NCBI RefSeq assembly: GCF_905171775.1
Contig: NC_053494.1
Coordinates: 120,743,528-120,807,527, forward strand
Source of the DNA: Rana temporaria
Lineage: Eukaryota > Chordata > Amphibia > Anura > Ranidae
Length of the DNA: 64,000 bases
Reading direction: 5' to 3'
Numbering within the stretch: position 1 is the first letter of the stretch; each line of letters opens with the position of its first letter. The notes under the pieces were generated by a model. The model saw only the letters and a program-made list of their open reading frames with translations, was not told the DNA's origin and did not search any database. The translations under genes were made by a program, and so were the position numbers. This document shows positions 10,563-21,217 of this stretch, piece after piece.

Positions 10563-11411
10563 GTATATTACTTATGGTAATTAACCCCTTGCCACCCAGG
10601 CCAATTCTGACACTTATGTCATACATTTAACATTTTTATGCTAGATATATTTTAGCAGACACCCTAGGGAATAAAATGGTGGCAACTTTTTGTGTCACAC
10701 GGTATTTGTGCAGCAATTTTTCAAAACAGTTTTTATTTTTTTAAAGAAACTGTTTCATGAATAAAGATAGGGGGGGAAAAAAAACACTAAGGTTAGTCCG
10801 TTTTTTTTTTTTTTTTTTATATAATGTGAAAGATAACGTTACACCGAGTAAAAAGATACCCAACATGTCACGCTTGCGCACACGTGTGGAATGATGCCAA
10901 ACTTCAGTACTTAAAAATCTTTATAGGCGACGCTGTAAAACATTTCACAGGTTACATGTTTAGAGTTACAGAGGCGGACCAGTGCTAGAATTATATCTCT
11001 CACTCCAACGTTCGTGGAGTGAGTTGCCTCATCAGCAACTGACCCCACCGCACGTCCCTGGTATAGGTATGGAAGTAGCAGATGTAGATGACATTAGTGT
11101 GGTGGCAGGCAGTGATCAGACATTGGTCTCAAGGCAAACATTAAATTCAAGTGTGACTATAATAAAGAATGTAGCGCTAGAATTAGGAGGGACCGAATCC
11201 CACGTAGTGGGATGAGCCCCAGAGTGCAACAAAGGTGAGAAAATATATTAATAAGTCCACGTGAATGTCCATTCAAAAAGCTGTGGAGTGGAATGATGAA
11301 ACCAGACGTGTAACAATATGGGTCATCGCATAAAACCTTCTTGCAAAGGAGTAAGGGAGAATACTCTTACTGGAACAGGTGGATCTACCTATTAAGCAGA
11401 TCGTTGGAGCG
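10563..11411. repeat. Dispersed frog-type repeat sequence, no gene
   Basis: The block begins 'ttaaccccttgccaccc' and includes 'aggttacatgtttagagtta', text I associate with a common amphibian interspersed repeat. From about 11020 the sequence is unassigned. No domain is recognised in the short frames. Confidence 0.4.
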
Positions 11412-11612
11412 TATGAAATCCCACTGGCAAGTCACATCAGCTTGTCTGAAGACTCTAGATCAGGGGTGTCCAAACATTTTTTTAAAGAGGGCCAGATTTG
11501 ATGAAGTGAAAATGCGTGAGTGCCGACTATTTTGCCTGACATTCTTTGAACCATTAAAAGTCGGTTTAAGTGTGTTCGTCTGAGCACTACTACACTGCCC
11601 AACAAGAATTTT

Positions 11613-11614
<2 letters not shown>

Positions 11615-11662
<48 letters not shown>
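11615..11662. repeat. (TA)n microsatellite, left side of the Tc1 insertion
   Basis: Continuous TA dinucleotides run up to the Tc1 terminus. They provide the TA target used by Tc1/mariner elements. Confidence 0.95.
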
Positions 11663-11665
<3 letters not shown>

Positions 11666-13254
11666 TGAGGAAAATAAGTATTTGAACACCCTGCTATTTT
11701 GCAAGTTCTCCCACTTGGAAATCATGGAGGGGTCTGAAATTGTCATCGTAGGTGCATGTCCACTGTGAGAGACATAATCAAAAAAAAAAATTCCAGAAAT
11801 CACAATTTATGATTTTTGAACTATTTATTTGTATGATACAGCTGCAAATAAGTATTTGAACACCTGTCTATCAGCTAGAATTCTGACCCTCAAAGACCTG
11901 TTAGTCTGCCTTTAAAATGTCCACCTCCACTCCATTTATTATCCTAAATTAGATGCACCTGTTTGAGGTCATTAGCTGCATAAAGACACCTGTCCACCCT
12001 ATACAATCAGTAAGAATCCAACTACTAACATGGCCAAGACCAAAGAGCTGTCCAAAGACACTAGAGACAAAATTGTACACCTCCACAAGGCTGGAAAGGG
12101 CTACGGGGAAATTGCCAAGCAGCTTGGTGAAAAAAGGTCCACTGTTGGAGCAATCATTAGAAAATGGAAGAAGCTAAACATGACTGTCAATCTCCCTCGG
12201 ACTGGGGCTCCATGCAAAATCTCACCTCGTGGGGTCTCAATGATCCTAAGAAAGGTGAGAAATCAGCCCAGGACTACACGGGAGGAGCTGGTCAATGACC
12301 TGAAAAGAGCTGGGACCACCGTTTCCAAGGTTACTGTTGGTAATACACTAAGATGTCATGGTTTGAAATCATGCATGGCACGGAAGGTTCCCCTGCTTAA
12401 ACCAGCACATGTCAAGGCCCGTCTTAAGTTTGCCAATGACCATTTGGATGATCCAGAGGAGTCATGGGAGAAAGTCATGTGGTCAGATGAGACCAAAATA
12501 GAACTTTTTGGTCATAATTCCACTAACCGTGTTTGGAGGAAGAAGAATGATGAGTACCATCCCAAGAACACCATCCCTACTGGGGGTGATAGCATCATGC
12601 TTTGGGGGTGTTTTTCTGCACATGGGACATGGCGACTGCACTGTATTAAGGAGAGGATGACCGGGGCCATGTATTGCGAGATTTTGGGCAACAACCTCCT
12701 TCCCTCAGTTAGAGCTTTGAAGATGGGTCGAGGCTGGGTCTTCCAACATGACAATGACCCGAAGCACACAGCCAGGATAACCAAGGAGTGGCTCTGTAAG
12801 AAGCATATCAAGGTTCTGGCGTGGCCTAGCCAGTCTCCAGACCTAAACCCAATAGAGAATCTTTGGAGGGAGCTCAAACTCCGTGTTTCTCAGCGACAGC
12901 CCAGAAACCTGACTGATCTAGAGAAGATCTGTGTGGAGGAGTGGGCCAAAATCCCTCCTCCAGTGTGTGCAAACCTGGTGAAAAACTACAAGAAACGTTT
13001 GACCTCTGTAATTGCAAACAAAGGCTACTGTACCAAATATTAACATTGATTTTCTCAGGTGTTCAAATACTTATTTGCAGCTGTATCATACAAATAGTTA
13101 CAAAAATCATACATTGTGATTTCTGGATTTTTTTTTTTTTATTATGTCTCTCACAGTGGACATGCACCTACGATAACAATTTCAGACCCCTCCATGATTT
13201 CCAAGTGGGAGAACTTGCAAAATAGCAGGGTGTTCAAATACTTATTTTCCTCAC

Positions 13255-13256
<2 letters not shown>
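11663..13256 (+). mobile_element. Complete Tc1/mariner transposon
   Basis: The element is 1594 bp, with inverted terminal repeats of about 200 bp at 11663-11866 and 13056-13256. Each repeat carries an outer and an inner copy of 'aataagtatttgaacacc', the IR/DR organisation of Sleeping Beauty-like elements. The ends are CAGTGAGG and CCTCACTG. The left flank is TA; the right flank is TG then TA, so the target TA is either mutated or ambiguous within the TA tract. The two repeats differ only slightly, which points to a young insertion. The terminal sequence resembles a Tc1 subgroup that I recall from fishes and lampreys. Confidence 0.95.
12030..13043 (+). CDS. Tc1-like transposase, apparently intact (337 aa)
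   Basis: This is the DD34E transposase that binds the terminal repeats and cuts and pastes the element at TA sites in the nucleus. It starts MAKTKELS at an ATG and has no internal stop or frameshift. Residues about 1-115 form the paired-like helix-turn-helix DNA-binding region (RDKIVHLHKAGKGYGEIA, then TTREELVNDL and KVTVGNTL). The catalytic triad is in place: D153 in WSDETK, D241 in HDNDPKH and E276 in NPIENLW, with 34 residues between the last two. A glycine-rich segment (GGDSIMLWGCF) lies between them. Length is normal for the family (about 340). The start is supported by family length and by an earlier out-of-frame context only. I infer possible activity; host repair factors and expression are not visible in the sequence. 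Confidence 0.95.
   Translation: MAKTKELSKDTRDKIVHLHKAGKGYGEIAKQLGEKRSTVGAIIRKWKKLNMTVNLPRTGAPCKISPRGVSMILRKVRNQPRTTREELVNDLKRAGTTVSKVTVGNTLRCHGLKSCMARKVPLLKPAHVKARLKFANDHLDDPEESWEKVMWSDETKIELFGHNSTNRVWRKKNDEYHPKNTIPTGGDSIMLWGCFSAHGTWRLHCIKERMTGAMYCEILGNNLLPSVRALKMGRGWVFQHDNDPKHTARITKEWLCKKHIKVLAWPSQSPDLNPIENLWRELKLRVSQRQPRNLTDLEKICVEEWAKIPPPVCANLVKNYKKRLTSVIANKGYCTKY

Positions 13257-13317
<61 letters not shown>
13257..13317. repeat. (TA)n microsatellite, right side of the Tc1 insertion
   Basis: This is the continuation of the TA tract after the Tc1 terminus, with one 'ataaat' interruption. Confidence 0.93.
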
Positions 13318-13321
<4 letters not shown>

Positions 13322-14060
13322 ATCTCTTTTGTGGCTCCAACGAATCCCTGAGCGCTGCTCAGGACGAAGGATGAGCTTGGGCGTGTTATTTGGATATGCC
13401 ATATATATCTGCACCTTCACTTTAGGAGGGAAGTTTCAGGGGAAAAAATAAAGAACTGTGAAGCAAAATAAGGGTCAGTGCCCATCAATGCAGCCTGATT
13501 AATGCCCATCTGCAGCCTCACCATTGCCATGAATGCAGCCTCACCATTGCCATCAGTGCAGCCTGATCGATGGGGGGGGGGGGGGACGAGCGCCAACAGA
13601 TTACATACAGGAGAATCTCCTGTTTACACAGCAGCCTCTTTAATACAATGTCCCTCCTCCTATGATAGACAGAGGAGTTGTCCAATGGCAGCCCAGGAGA
13701 CAGGACGTCCTATTACAGTTGCCGCCGAGTAAACAGGAGATTCTCCTGTATGTAATTTGACGGCACTCATTCCCCCTCCCTGTCCCCTCTGAGGCAGCGC
13801 TGATAAATACCCTAGGGGCCACAAAAGATATATATATATCCAAATTACCAGGGGGGCCACATTAAACTGGAACGGGGGCTGCAATTGGCGCGCGGGCCGG
13901 ACTTTGGACATGCCTGCTCTAGATGGACCAAACGGATCACGACTGACAACTCTTTAGGAACTATCCCAAATTCAGGGGAGACTCTGGATTCACTGGATGT
14001 CCATATGGTCATCAGACGGTGGTAAAGCGACCCCCAATCTGAGAATCCTTTTCAGGATAG

Positions 14061-14344
14061 AGCCCTGGTTCACACTGGGTACGATTTGGAACGATTTGAG
14101 ATGCAATTTGACATGTCAAATCGCATCTCAAATCGGCGGCAATTGTCGGCAATGGCACTGTCCTAATCAGTGCGACAACGCATCTGCGATTTCAAAAAGT
14201 AGTTCCTGTACTACTTTTTGCGATTTCGGGCCGCGATTTACATTAAATTGCGGCCGAAATCGCGGCAAAATCGCGGCCGCGAAATCGCGGTAAAATCGCG
14301 CATTTTACCGCGATTTTGAATTCGCAGCAGTGTGAACCTAGGCT
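14061..14344. mobile_element. MITE with TGGTTCACACTG termini inside the palindrome
   Basis: The left end is 'agccctggttcacactggg' and the inverted right end is 'cagtgtgaacctaggct'. The interior is rich in 'gcgattt' and 'aaatcgcgg' and folds on itself. Comparison with the other palindrome arm shows the empty site 'caggattaaaggat'. The target duplication is not clean. It is related in terminus to the elements at 45-356 and 26289-26559. Confidence 0.8.
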
Positions 14345-14951
14345 AAAGGATAGCACACTGGAGACTCCAAACAGCAACTCAATCCACCACAACATGGAAG
14401 AGAGAGACAAAAAAAGAAGGTGCTCCGATAGTGCAGGTCAAATGTGGGTTTATTAAAAAACCAACAAAGTTAAAAGTGATCACAGTACAAAAATTAGTGG
14501 TGTACCAAGTCCGGCACGTTTCGTACACAAGTACTTCAACATGCCCCAGTTGAAGTACTTGTGTACAAAACGCGTTGGGCTTTGTACACCACTCCACTCA
14601 TTGCCCTTTTAATTTTTGTACTGCGATCACTTTTAACTTTGTTGGTTTTTCAGTAAACGCACATTTGACCTGCACCTTTTTTTTTCTCTCTCTCTCTTCC
14701 ATGTTGTGGTGGATTGAGTTGCTGTTTGGAGTTGTCTCCAGTGTGCTATCCTTTAATCCTGAAAAGGATTCTCAGATTGGGAGTCGCTTTACCACCGTCT
14801 GAGGACCATATGCACATCCAGTGAATCCAGAGTCTCCCCTGAATTCGGGATAGTTCCTAAAGAGTCGTCAGTCGCGATCCATTTGGTCCATCTAGAGTCT
14901 TCAAACAAGCTGATGCGACTTGTCAGTGGGATTTCATAAACATGATTACTT

Positions 14952-15528
14952 ACCATATATACTCGAGTATAAGCCGAGTTTTTCAGTACATTTTTGTACT
15001 CGGAGTCACCTTTTTGCGCCTGATCTCCCAGACTTTGGGGACCCGGTACCGGCCGGTCGTATGTCCCCTGGACCCCAAACTTGGCACACATGTAGCCCCA
15101 CTCTAAAAGTGTGCAAAGTTTGTTGCCTGGGGGACCTACGGCCAGGAGCACCGTTTTTTTTCAAAGCTGGGCATCCCTTCCATAGACTCCCATGTTAAAC
15201 ATAATTTCTCCAGTGATTTTGGGGACCCGGTACCGGCCGGTCGTAGGTCCCCTTGACCCCAAAATTGGCACACACGTTGCCCTCTACAAGGGTGCAAAGT
15301 TTGTTGTCTAGAGGACCTATGGCTGGGGAGCACCGATTTTTCAAAGCTGGGCACTCCTTCCATAGACTCTCATGTTAAACGTCAGTCTTGGGCACAGTGA
15401 GGCATGGAAAAAGTGGGGCATGGACACCCTAGGCTTATACTCGAGTCAATAAGTTTCCCATTTTTTTTGTGGTAAAATTAGGTGCCTTGGCTTATATTCG
15501 GGACGGCTTCTACTCGAGTATATATGGT
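14952..15528. mobile_element. Element with ACCATATATACTCGAG termini and two tandem inner units
   Basis: The left terminus ACCATATATACTCGAG and the right terminus CTCGAGTATATATGGT are perfect inverted repeats. Inside, two direct copies of about 180 bp (about 15028-15208 and 15215-15390) share 'ggggacccggtaccggccgg', 'caaagtttgttg' and 'tccatagact'. It is non-coding. I cannot assign a superfamily, and no convincing target duplication was seen. Confidence 0.8.
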
Positions 15529-16640
15529 ACTAGTAGGTGTGGGTTTTTTTTTTTTTTTTAAACTAAGGACTATTTTAAGAGAAGAAGTTGTGGTTCTCAT
15601 TACAGTTTGCAGGAAAATGTATTGCTCAGCTTTAAATACAGTTATGAATGTTTTTAGAATTAATCATAAGGATTTTATGGCATAAATATTAATTAACATG
15701 TAAGTGTAAACTGAGGCAGGACAATGACTCTGACAAATATGTATCGCCCTCTTTTATTTCTCTGGGCTTTGTACTACAGAAACATCTTTAATAGCCTATG
15801 ACAAAGCCTTCCCTCCCTTTGAACTGGTTTGGTAGCTGGAAGTCAGCTCTCTGTATAATCCCAGGCTGATTCACTTAGCAGGTTTATGAACCAGGGGTGA
15901 TTTTAAAGCTCCTAAAACACAACTGCAACCAAACAGAAGGCATCTCTAGTTGCTTGCATGCTAGCTAGCATCAAGGGTGCCTTGAGTTCCAGTCTTCTCT
16001 GATGTGTAAATATTGTCCAGTTTGCTTGGTTTGGAGCATGTCCTATTCTGCATCATCCTTCAGCACTCTGTGAATCAATGATGCTGTCCAAAACAGTAAT
16101 GGGTTAAAAGACTGGAGGAGGGAAGAGGGCTAGAGTCCTAACTAGGGAAACTGGTGGATAGTCGTGTACTAGAGCAGCCTGAGCCAACCTTTTAACCCCA
16201 GAGGGTAAGTGGTCAGTGGTGGCCAAAATCACATGTTAACTGAGAGCTAAAAAGATTGTTGTCATGCTGCTGGCTCTGCCAAGGGCCGTTAGACCTGGTA
16301 CAATGCAGGCTCCATCAGATGGGATGGCCAGACAGCCACGGCTCAAGGAACCCCTGGCAACACAAGGAGAAACCCCAGGGTTCCACAGAGTTTTTTTTTT
16401 TGGTTTTCTTTGTCTGAATTTTTCACTTCCTGTTCCTCCTCGGTAAGCTGTTCTAAATAACTTTCCACTGCTTGGATGATGGCGGAAAGCTTCCCAAGGA
16501 GAAACAGGAAGTGAGAAATTCAAACAAAGAAAAAAAACATTTAGAAGGGAAATGGAAGGAAAAGGTAAGTGAACGAACAATGCACTAGCTTAAAGGAACC
16601 AATTTAGAAAATAAAAGACAAATCTTTACAACCCCTTTAA
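15529..16640. other. Apparently single-copy intron, no gene
   Basis: AT-rich unique-looking sequence to about 16100, then unassigned sequence with a short duplication ('aaacaggaagtgagaaattc' near 16503 against the inverted 'gaatttttcacttcctgttc' near 16415), which suggests a decayed foldback repeat at about 16380-16520. Confidence 0.35.
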
Positions 16641-18156
16641 AGCGGAGTTTCACCCTGAATTTTTTTTTTTGAATTTTTTTTTTTACATATTCACAGTCAT
16701 TTTACTAGTAATAAAAAAACATTTGCATTGAATATTGTGGTGGCTCAAAATCTGCCACTTCCTGGTCTGCGGTTCTCCACATCATTTCCTCCCTCGCTTG
16801 TGCTCCTGTGAAATGTGAGTCATTTCTCAGGAGTCAGTGGGCAGGAGTGTGTAAAAATTTGTAACGTTACGCCGGATATTATTTGAGAGTTAGGATCTCA
16901 ACTGCGGAGACTACTCAGTTTCGAACCCAGGTTTCACTCTCTTGTGTGCAGAGAGTTTGGAATCCTACCATCACAGTCTCAGTCAAGAAACATAGCGCAT
17001 ATTCCTTCATAGGCGCCAGTGAAAACTCAAACAAATAAGTATAAAGTCCAGGTAGAACTGATGACAGTTAAAAAGCAGAAGTAGCCGAGCATGCGTGGCA
17101 TGTAAATAACCTTAATGGCAAAGTCCTCAAAGTAATAGGTAGTATATGTGCACACAATAACATTTGAGAAGGAGGTACTTAGGCATGAAAGACTTCCGTT
17201 TATACTTGGTGACTTAGAATGTAGAAATCATGGCAGGATCCTTATTAGAAGTACCAAACCTAGAGAGACTATGGCTGCAGCAATTCCTGGTATAGTTAGC
17301 ATACATAATTAGCAGGCAGGGCAGTTCACAGGATAGTAATGCATAACAACATCAGGGTACTTGCGATACTGAAGTGAATGATGCAGGCATAAGGTCAGGC
17401 TCCAAGGGTCCAGACGGGTAAGGCTGGTGAAGCAGGCAGTGGAGACTCCTGGTCCAGGTCAGGAAGCTGAAGTTCAGAGCAGGTGCGTCTGGATACCCAA
17501 CCGACAGAGGCGTTGTGTCAGCCAAAATAAAGGAACACTTCATGGTTAGTGCTAGGAGCTTCAATAGGCCGCCCAGCAGTTTAACAGGAAGTCGCAGGCT
17601 AATTGGAAAGAAGGAAGTAACTATAGTTGAACTTCGAGTGAGAGACTCTTCAGGAAGAAGGTTTGGGAAGGAAGTAACGGATGAGAGTTAACTGGGAAAG
17701 AAGCACAATTGTATTTAGTGCAAAATTGTTCGTGAGACGTTACAAAAATACAATTGTTATTTCCCGGCAGGAAATGGCGCAATTTAAGGCGGATCTATCT
17801 CGGTTGCCATAACAACGGGGCGGGACCTTCCTCCGTTGCCGCCCGTTGTTATGGCAACTTGGTAAACGGCGCTATGGCGGCCGGCGCATGCGCGAGATCA
17901 AGGGGTGGATGCTGGTTACCCAACATGTACCACTCCATCGCTAATCTAGGAAGAGGATGCGATTGGGGGCTTCACATGCTCGCAATCATCATGGCAACGG
18001 CCAGAAGAGGATTTTATAAATCTTAAGTAGAAAAAAAGAATAGAAGTCTTAGCCACTAGCAAACGTATATATACTTTATTTTTGTCATTGATGCATTATG
18101 ATGGGATTCCTGTTAAAAAAAAAAAAAAAATAATAATCTGTGGCCGGAACTCCGCT
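16641..18156. mobile_element. TTAA MITE with a nested insertion
   Basis: TTAA at 16637-16640 and 18157-18160 flanks ends AGCGGAGTTTCACC and GGCCGGAACTCCGCT. The element proper is about 650 bp; the rest is an inserted sequence at 16871-17736. The interior includes 'ggttgccataacaac' and 'cgttgttatggcaac', an inverted pair at about 17798-17856. Confidence 0.8.
16871..17736. mobile_element. Unclassified 866-bp insertion with 7-bp direct repeats
   Basis: The 7-mer ACGTTAC occurs at 16864-16870 and 17737-17743. Removing one copy and the 866 bases joins 'tttgtaacgttac' to 'aaaaatacaattg', a plausible continuous sequence. The insertion begins 'gccggatatt' and ends 'ttcgtgag'. It lacks inverted ends, TG...CA ends and a poly-A tail. 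No protein domain was recognised; a short antisense frame at 17352-17564 has no support. Confidence 0.5.
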
Positions 18157-18844
18157 TTAATAACCTAACATCAGATATTTTTTTCACATTGGGTGCTGCC
18201 AGGTAATGTGTAAAGGCCTATTCACAACAATGTGCTACAGTAATGCGCATTATGAGCAGTAGTGCAATCCAGTACCATTCATTCTGAATGTCGCCCCTAA
18301 TGGCACCCCCACTAATCCACCAATTGCATGTACATTTGCACATTTTAAGACTGCTGCTATCAAAGGAAACCAGTGTATAGATAAACATAATGGCTACTAT
18401 TACTTACCTCCCCTAAAAATGCTTGTAGGCTTGTTGTCATGTTGATCTTGTGGCTTCGTCACATCATAGTAGGGCCGAAACAACTAATCGATTATTAAAT
18501 TAATCGATTAATCGGCCAGTAACAAAATGGGGTTTAAAAAAAAAAAATTAGCCCTTTATAGTACAAAAAGAGTAAATCGCTACTGTAAATATTACTTTCA
18601 CTGTCGCACAGTAAAAAATGAACCCCTTATAGTAGCGATTATTTACTCTTTTTGTACTAATGTTCGTTTTTTTAACCCATTATGTTACTAAACATCTCAG
18701 GCCTGGATCACACATTTTTGTGTTTTCGTTTTTTTTTTGTTGCAGAAACGCACTACAGTTCATTTACATGTTTTCCTATGGGACACGTTCACATCCATGA
18801 TTTTTTTCAGCTGCTGTGTATTTGGAAAGGGCAAATACTTTTTT

Positions 18845-18950
18845 CCTGACGCATTCATGGCAGCACACACTGGGTTGTGACTCCGCCCCCACAACCTGAC
18901 AGGATTGGTTAGCTATAAATTCGAAGGGGAGACACCCGGCATCATTCTCT
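18845..18950 (+). repeat. DIRS left inverted terminal repeat
   Basis: The sequence from 'cctgacgcattcatggc' to 'cccggcatcattctc' is the reverse complement of 24781-24888, apart from a short indel ('gcattcatgg' against 'gcatcttcatgg'). Confidence 0.95.
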
Positions 18951-19543
18951 TTTTTTATCCTCACCTGCAGGACATGGACGTACAGCTTGTCTCCTACCGC
19001 TATCGCCCCAGCAGGTTCAGCCTCTCCTGTTTGGAAGTCCCCCTTGTACAGTCTCTAATAGAGCTTCTATAGGGGGAACCCCGCTCTGGTGGTCTCAGGG
19101 GTTAAATCCCGGCTATCCCTGGCTTATATACAAGCTTTAAATAAGCTTAGACTGGCAGTGTGGCTCATGCTATCTCTCCCTTTTTCCTGCTGAGTATTAT
19201 GCTCGTTTTTTTATGTTCACATGGCTCCCTGATTGTTCCTTCACACATTTCCCTTCTGTATTAATTTAAAACAGTACCTCAGCAGCAGGCTCTCTGAGCC
19301 CTGTAGTGCCTCGCAGCCGCCGCGTTCCCCAGACGTACTGCGCATGCGCGCAGCAGAGTGATGACGCCGGAGGTCTCCCTCGCCCTCATCCAAGATGGCG
19401 CCGGGGCGCGCGGGACGCTACTGCGCATGCGCGATTGCGTCATCAATGCCGCGACGGCGGCGCCAGATTCAAAAAGGCTGAAAAATTCCTTTTTTTCCCC
19501 AAGGCTGCTGCTTTGCCCAAATTTCACCGGATTTTCTCCCAGG

Positions 19544-19624
19544 GTATGTAGGTGCCTTTTCCTTTCTAGGGTTTACCTTGCACTTGCACTTTTCCACTGT
19601 TAAACACCTGTTGCTTCCTTTCAG
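19544..19624 (+). other. Possible 81-bp intron in the DIRS 5' leader
   Basis: G|GTATGT at 19543/19544 fits a splice donor, and 'tgttgcttcctttcag' ending at 19624 fits a pyrimidine tract plus acceptor. It precedes the gag start codon. This is inferred from motifs only. Confidence 0.4.
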
Positions 19625-19657
19625 CTATCCGCAATCTGCTGCTTCCTTGTATGTCTT

Positions 19658-21217
19658 ATGGAGCCCACTGCCCTCGCAGACCACATTCAGCAAACAAGGT
19701 ATGGAGACCGTCATACTATTAGGTAAGTAGAGAAGAGACAAAAAAGAGAGCCGGCCGCTAATCACTGCCTTTTCTATTGCAGTCCCATCAGGCCTAGAGA
19801 CGCAAGCCCACGGCGCAGGGAGAGGTCCAGGCATGCATCAAGCAGGAGATCCCGCAGGAGTCGGTCAAGATCTTCCTCCCGCTACCATCGCTCAAGGCAT
19901 AGCCGATCACGCCGCAGCCGCTCCCGTCACAGCCGGTCTCATCGCAGACGGTCTCCCTCATCTCACCGCGAGCATTATCATACCCGTCCTGCAGCAAACG
20001 CTTGCTGGGTGTGCGGTGCTACTGCTTTGCCAGGAAAGCTAGCATGTCAGACTTGCTTTAAAGAAGCAACCAGAGAAAAGGAGACGAGCGCCAGGATGAC
20101 TACAGATTTCTCCTCGCAACAGCTCGTGGGGGAGTCGGCGCAGGAATCAATGTGGACCTCAGTTCCTTTTGTCTGTGAGGAGCCCACTCCGGGCACTTCA
20201 TCCGCCTCCGGCCCATATGCCCAACTGATAGAGGCTCATTCCGATCATGAAGATCGAGAACTTGTGTCCGGATTTGACTTCTGTCTAGTCGAACCTTTTG
20301 CCCGCTCGGTCAAGGCGACAATAGGTTGGGAAGAACCCGTGACGGAACCACTAAAGGTTGGGAAATATTTCCCCGAGTTAAGGAGGGACCCCGAACTGTT
20401 TCCCTTCATCGAAGAATTGGAAGACCTCATTAAGGAGGAGTGGGAAAAGCCGGACAAGCGTCCCGGTCTGTCCAACAAACTCTCTAAACTGTACCCTCTG
20501 AGAGACTCTAAAGTCGCTTCCCTCATTAACGCTCCCGTGGTGGATGCTTCTCTTATGCGACTCGCCAGGCATGTCACTCTGCCAATAGAGGACGCAGTAT
20601 CATTCCGGGATGTTCTCGACCGTAAGATCGACCTAGAATTAAAGAAGGCTTACTCCACGTCGGGGGGAGCATGTAGACCAGCTATTGCTACAGCAGCTGT
20701 CGCCAAGGCCATTTCCGCATGGGCAACCAATGCTGAGAAGGCTCTCCTGGAAGGTGCGGATCGAGGGGATGTCATATCCTCCTTGCAGGAGATCAGACTA
20801 GCCGGTGACTATATGGCGGGGGCCTCGGTGGACATCATCCGTTCTTCGGCCAGGTCCATGTTGGCCTCAGTTATGGCCCGCAGAGCCTTATGGTTAAAGC
20901 CCTGGGTCGCTGACGCGGCTTCAAAAGCCAACTGGTGCAGGATACCATATGATGGCACGAACCTGTTCGGCACAAAATTAGATTCGGCAATCTCCAAGGT
21001 CACTGGTGGGAAATCGGGGCTTATTCCCTCCGACAGAAGACCCAAGCCTCAGAGAGGTCCTACCTTCAGGCGTAATCTGCCTGAGAGGTACAGGGAGGCC
21101 AGATCCTATCGCCCCGGTAAAGAGTTCAGGAGAGAATGGAGACCTAACCGCCCACCCTTTACGAGAGGGCAAAAGCCCAAGGCCACCGCTGCAGGGGACC
21201 AGCAGAAGTCCTTTTGA
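19658..21217 (+). CDS. DIRS ORF1 (gag-like), probably spliced
   Basis: ATG at 19658 opens a short exon (METALAD-like start MEPTALAD) that hits a stop just after a GTAAGT donor at 19723; an alternative in-phase donor GTATGG lies at 19699. The acceptor 'ctattgcag' ends at 19782. Splicing from either donor restores one frame. The next exon begins with an arginine/serine-rich stretch (repeated RSR, SRSRS, HSRS) over about 65 residues, then a Cys-x2-Cys-x10-Cys-x2-Cys motif (codons at 20003, 20012, 20045, 20054), then an acidic and helical gag region ending in a basic tail (RPNRPPFTRGQKP) at 21217. Gag would package the RNA; the basic and Cys4 regions are likely nucleic-acid binding. Without splicing the first in-frame ATG is 20096, which would lose the basic and Cys4 regions. 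Confidence 0.75.
19723..19782 (+). other. Probable 60-bp intron inside DIRS gag
   Basis: GTAAGT donor at 19723, 'tgccttttctattgcag' acceptor ending at 19782. Phase is preserved and an in-frame stop (TAA overlapping the donor) is removed. An alternative donor at 19699 gives an 84-bp intron. Short spliceosomal introns have been described in other DIRS1-like elements. Confidence 0.6.

Larger units (their letters stand above)
11461..13916. mobile_element. hAT-type element hosting a Tc1 element
   Basis: The 8-bp direct repeat CTCTAGAT (11453-11460 and 13917-13924) flanks termini CAGGGGTGTCCAAA and TTTGGACATGCCTG. The uninterrupted palindrome arm shows CTCTAGAT only once, confirming the duplication. 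The hAT part is short and non-coding and contains a TA-dinucleotide tract into which a Tc1 element inserted, plus a hairpin at about 13592-13765 ('caggagaatctcctg'). Confidence 0.92.
11412..14937. mobile_element. Palindromic element opened by nested insertions
   Basis: The right arm (about 14560-14937) is the reverse complement of three separated left-arm pieces, 11412-11460, 13925-14060 and about 14345-14540. Their lengths add up to about 385 bases, equal to the right arm. The centre is near 14550, where 'gtacacaagtacttcaac' meets its complement. The right arm therefore records the uninterrupted sequence and shows that 11461-13924 and about 14061-14344 are later insertions. No open frame is present in the arms. 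Confidence 0.85.
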
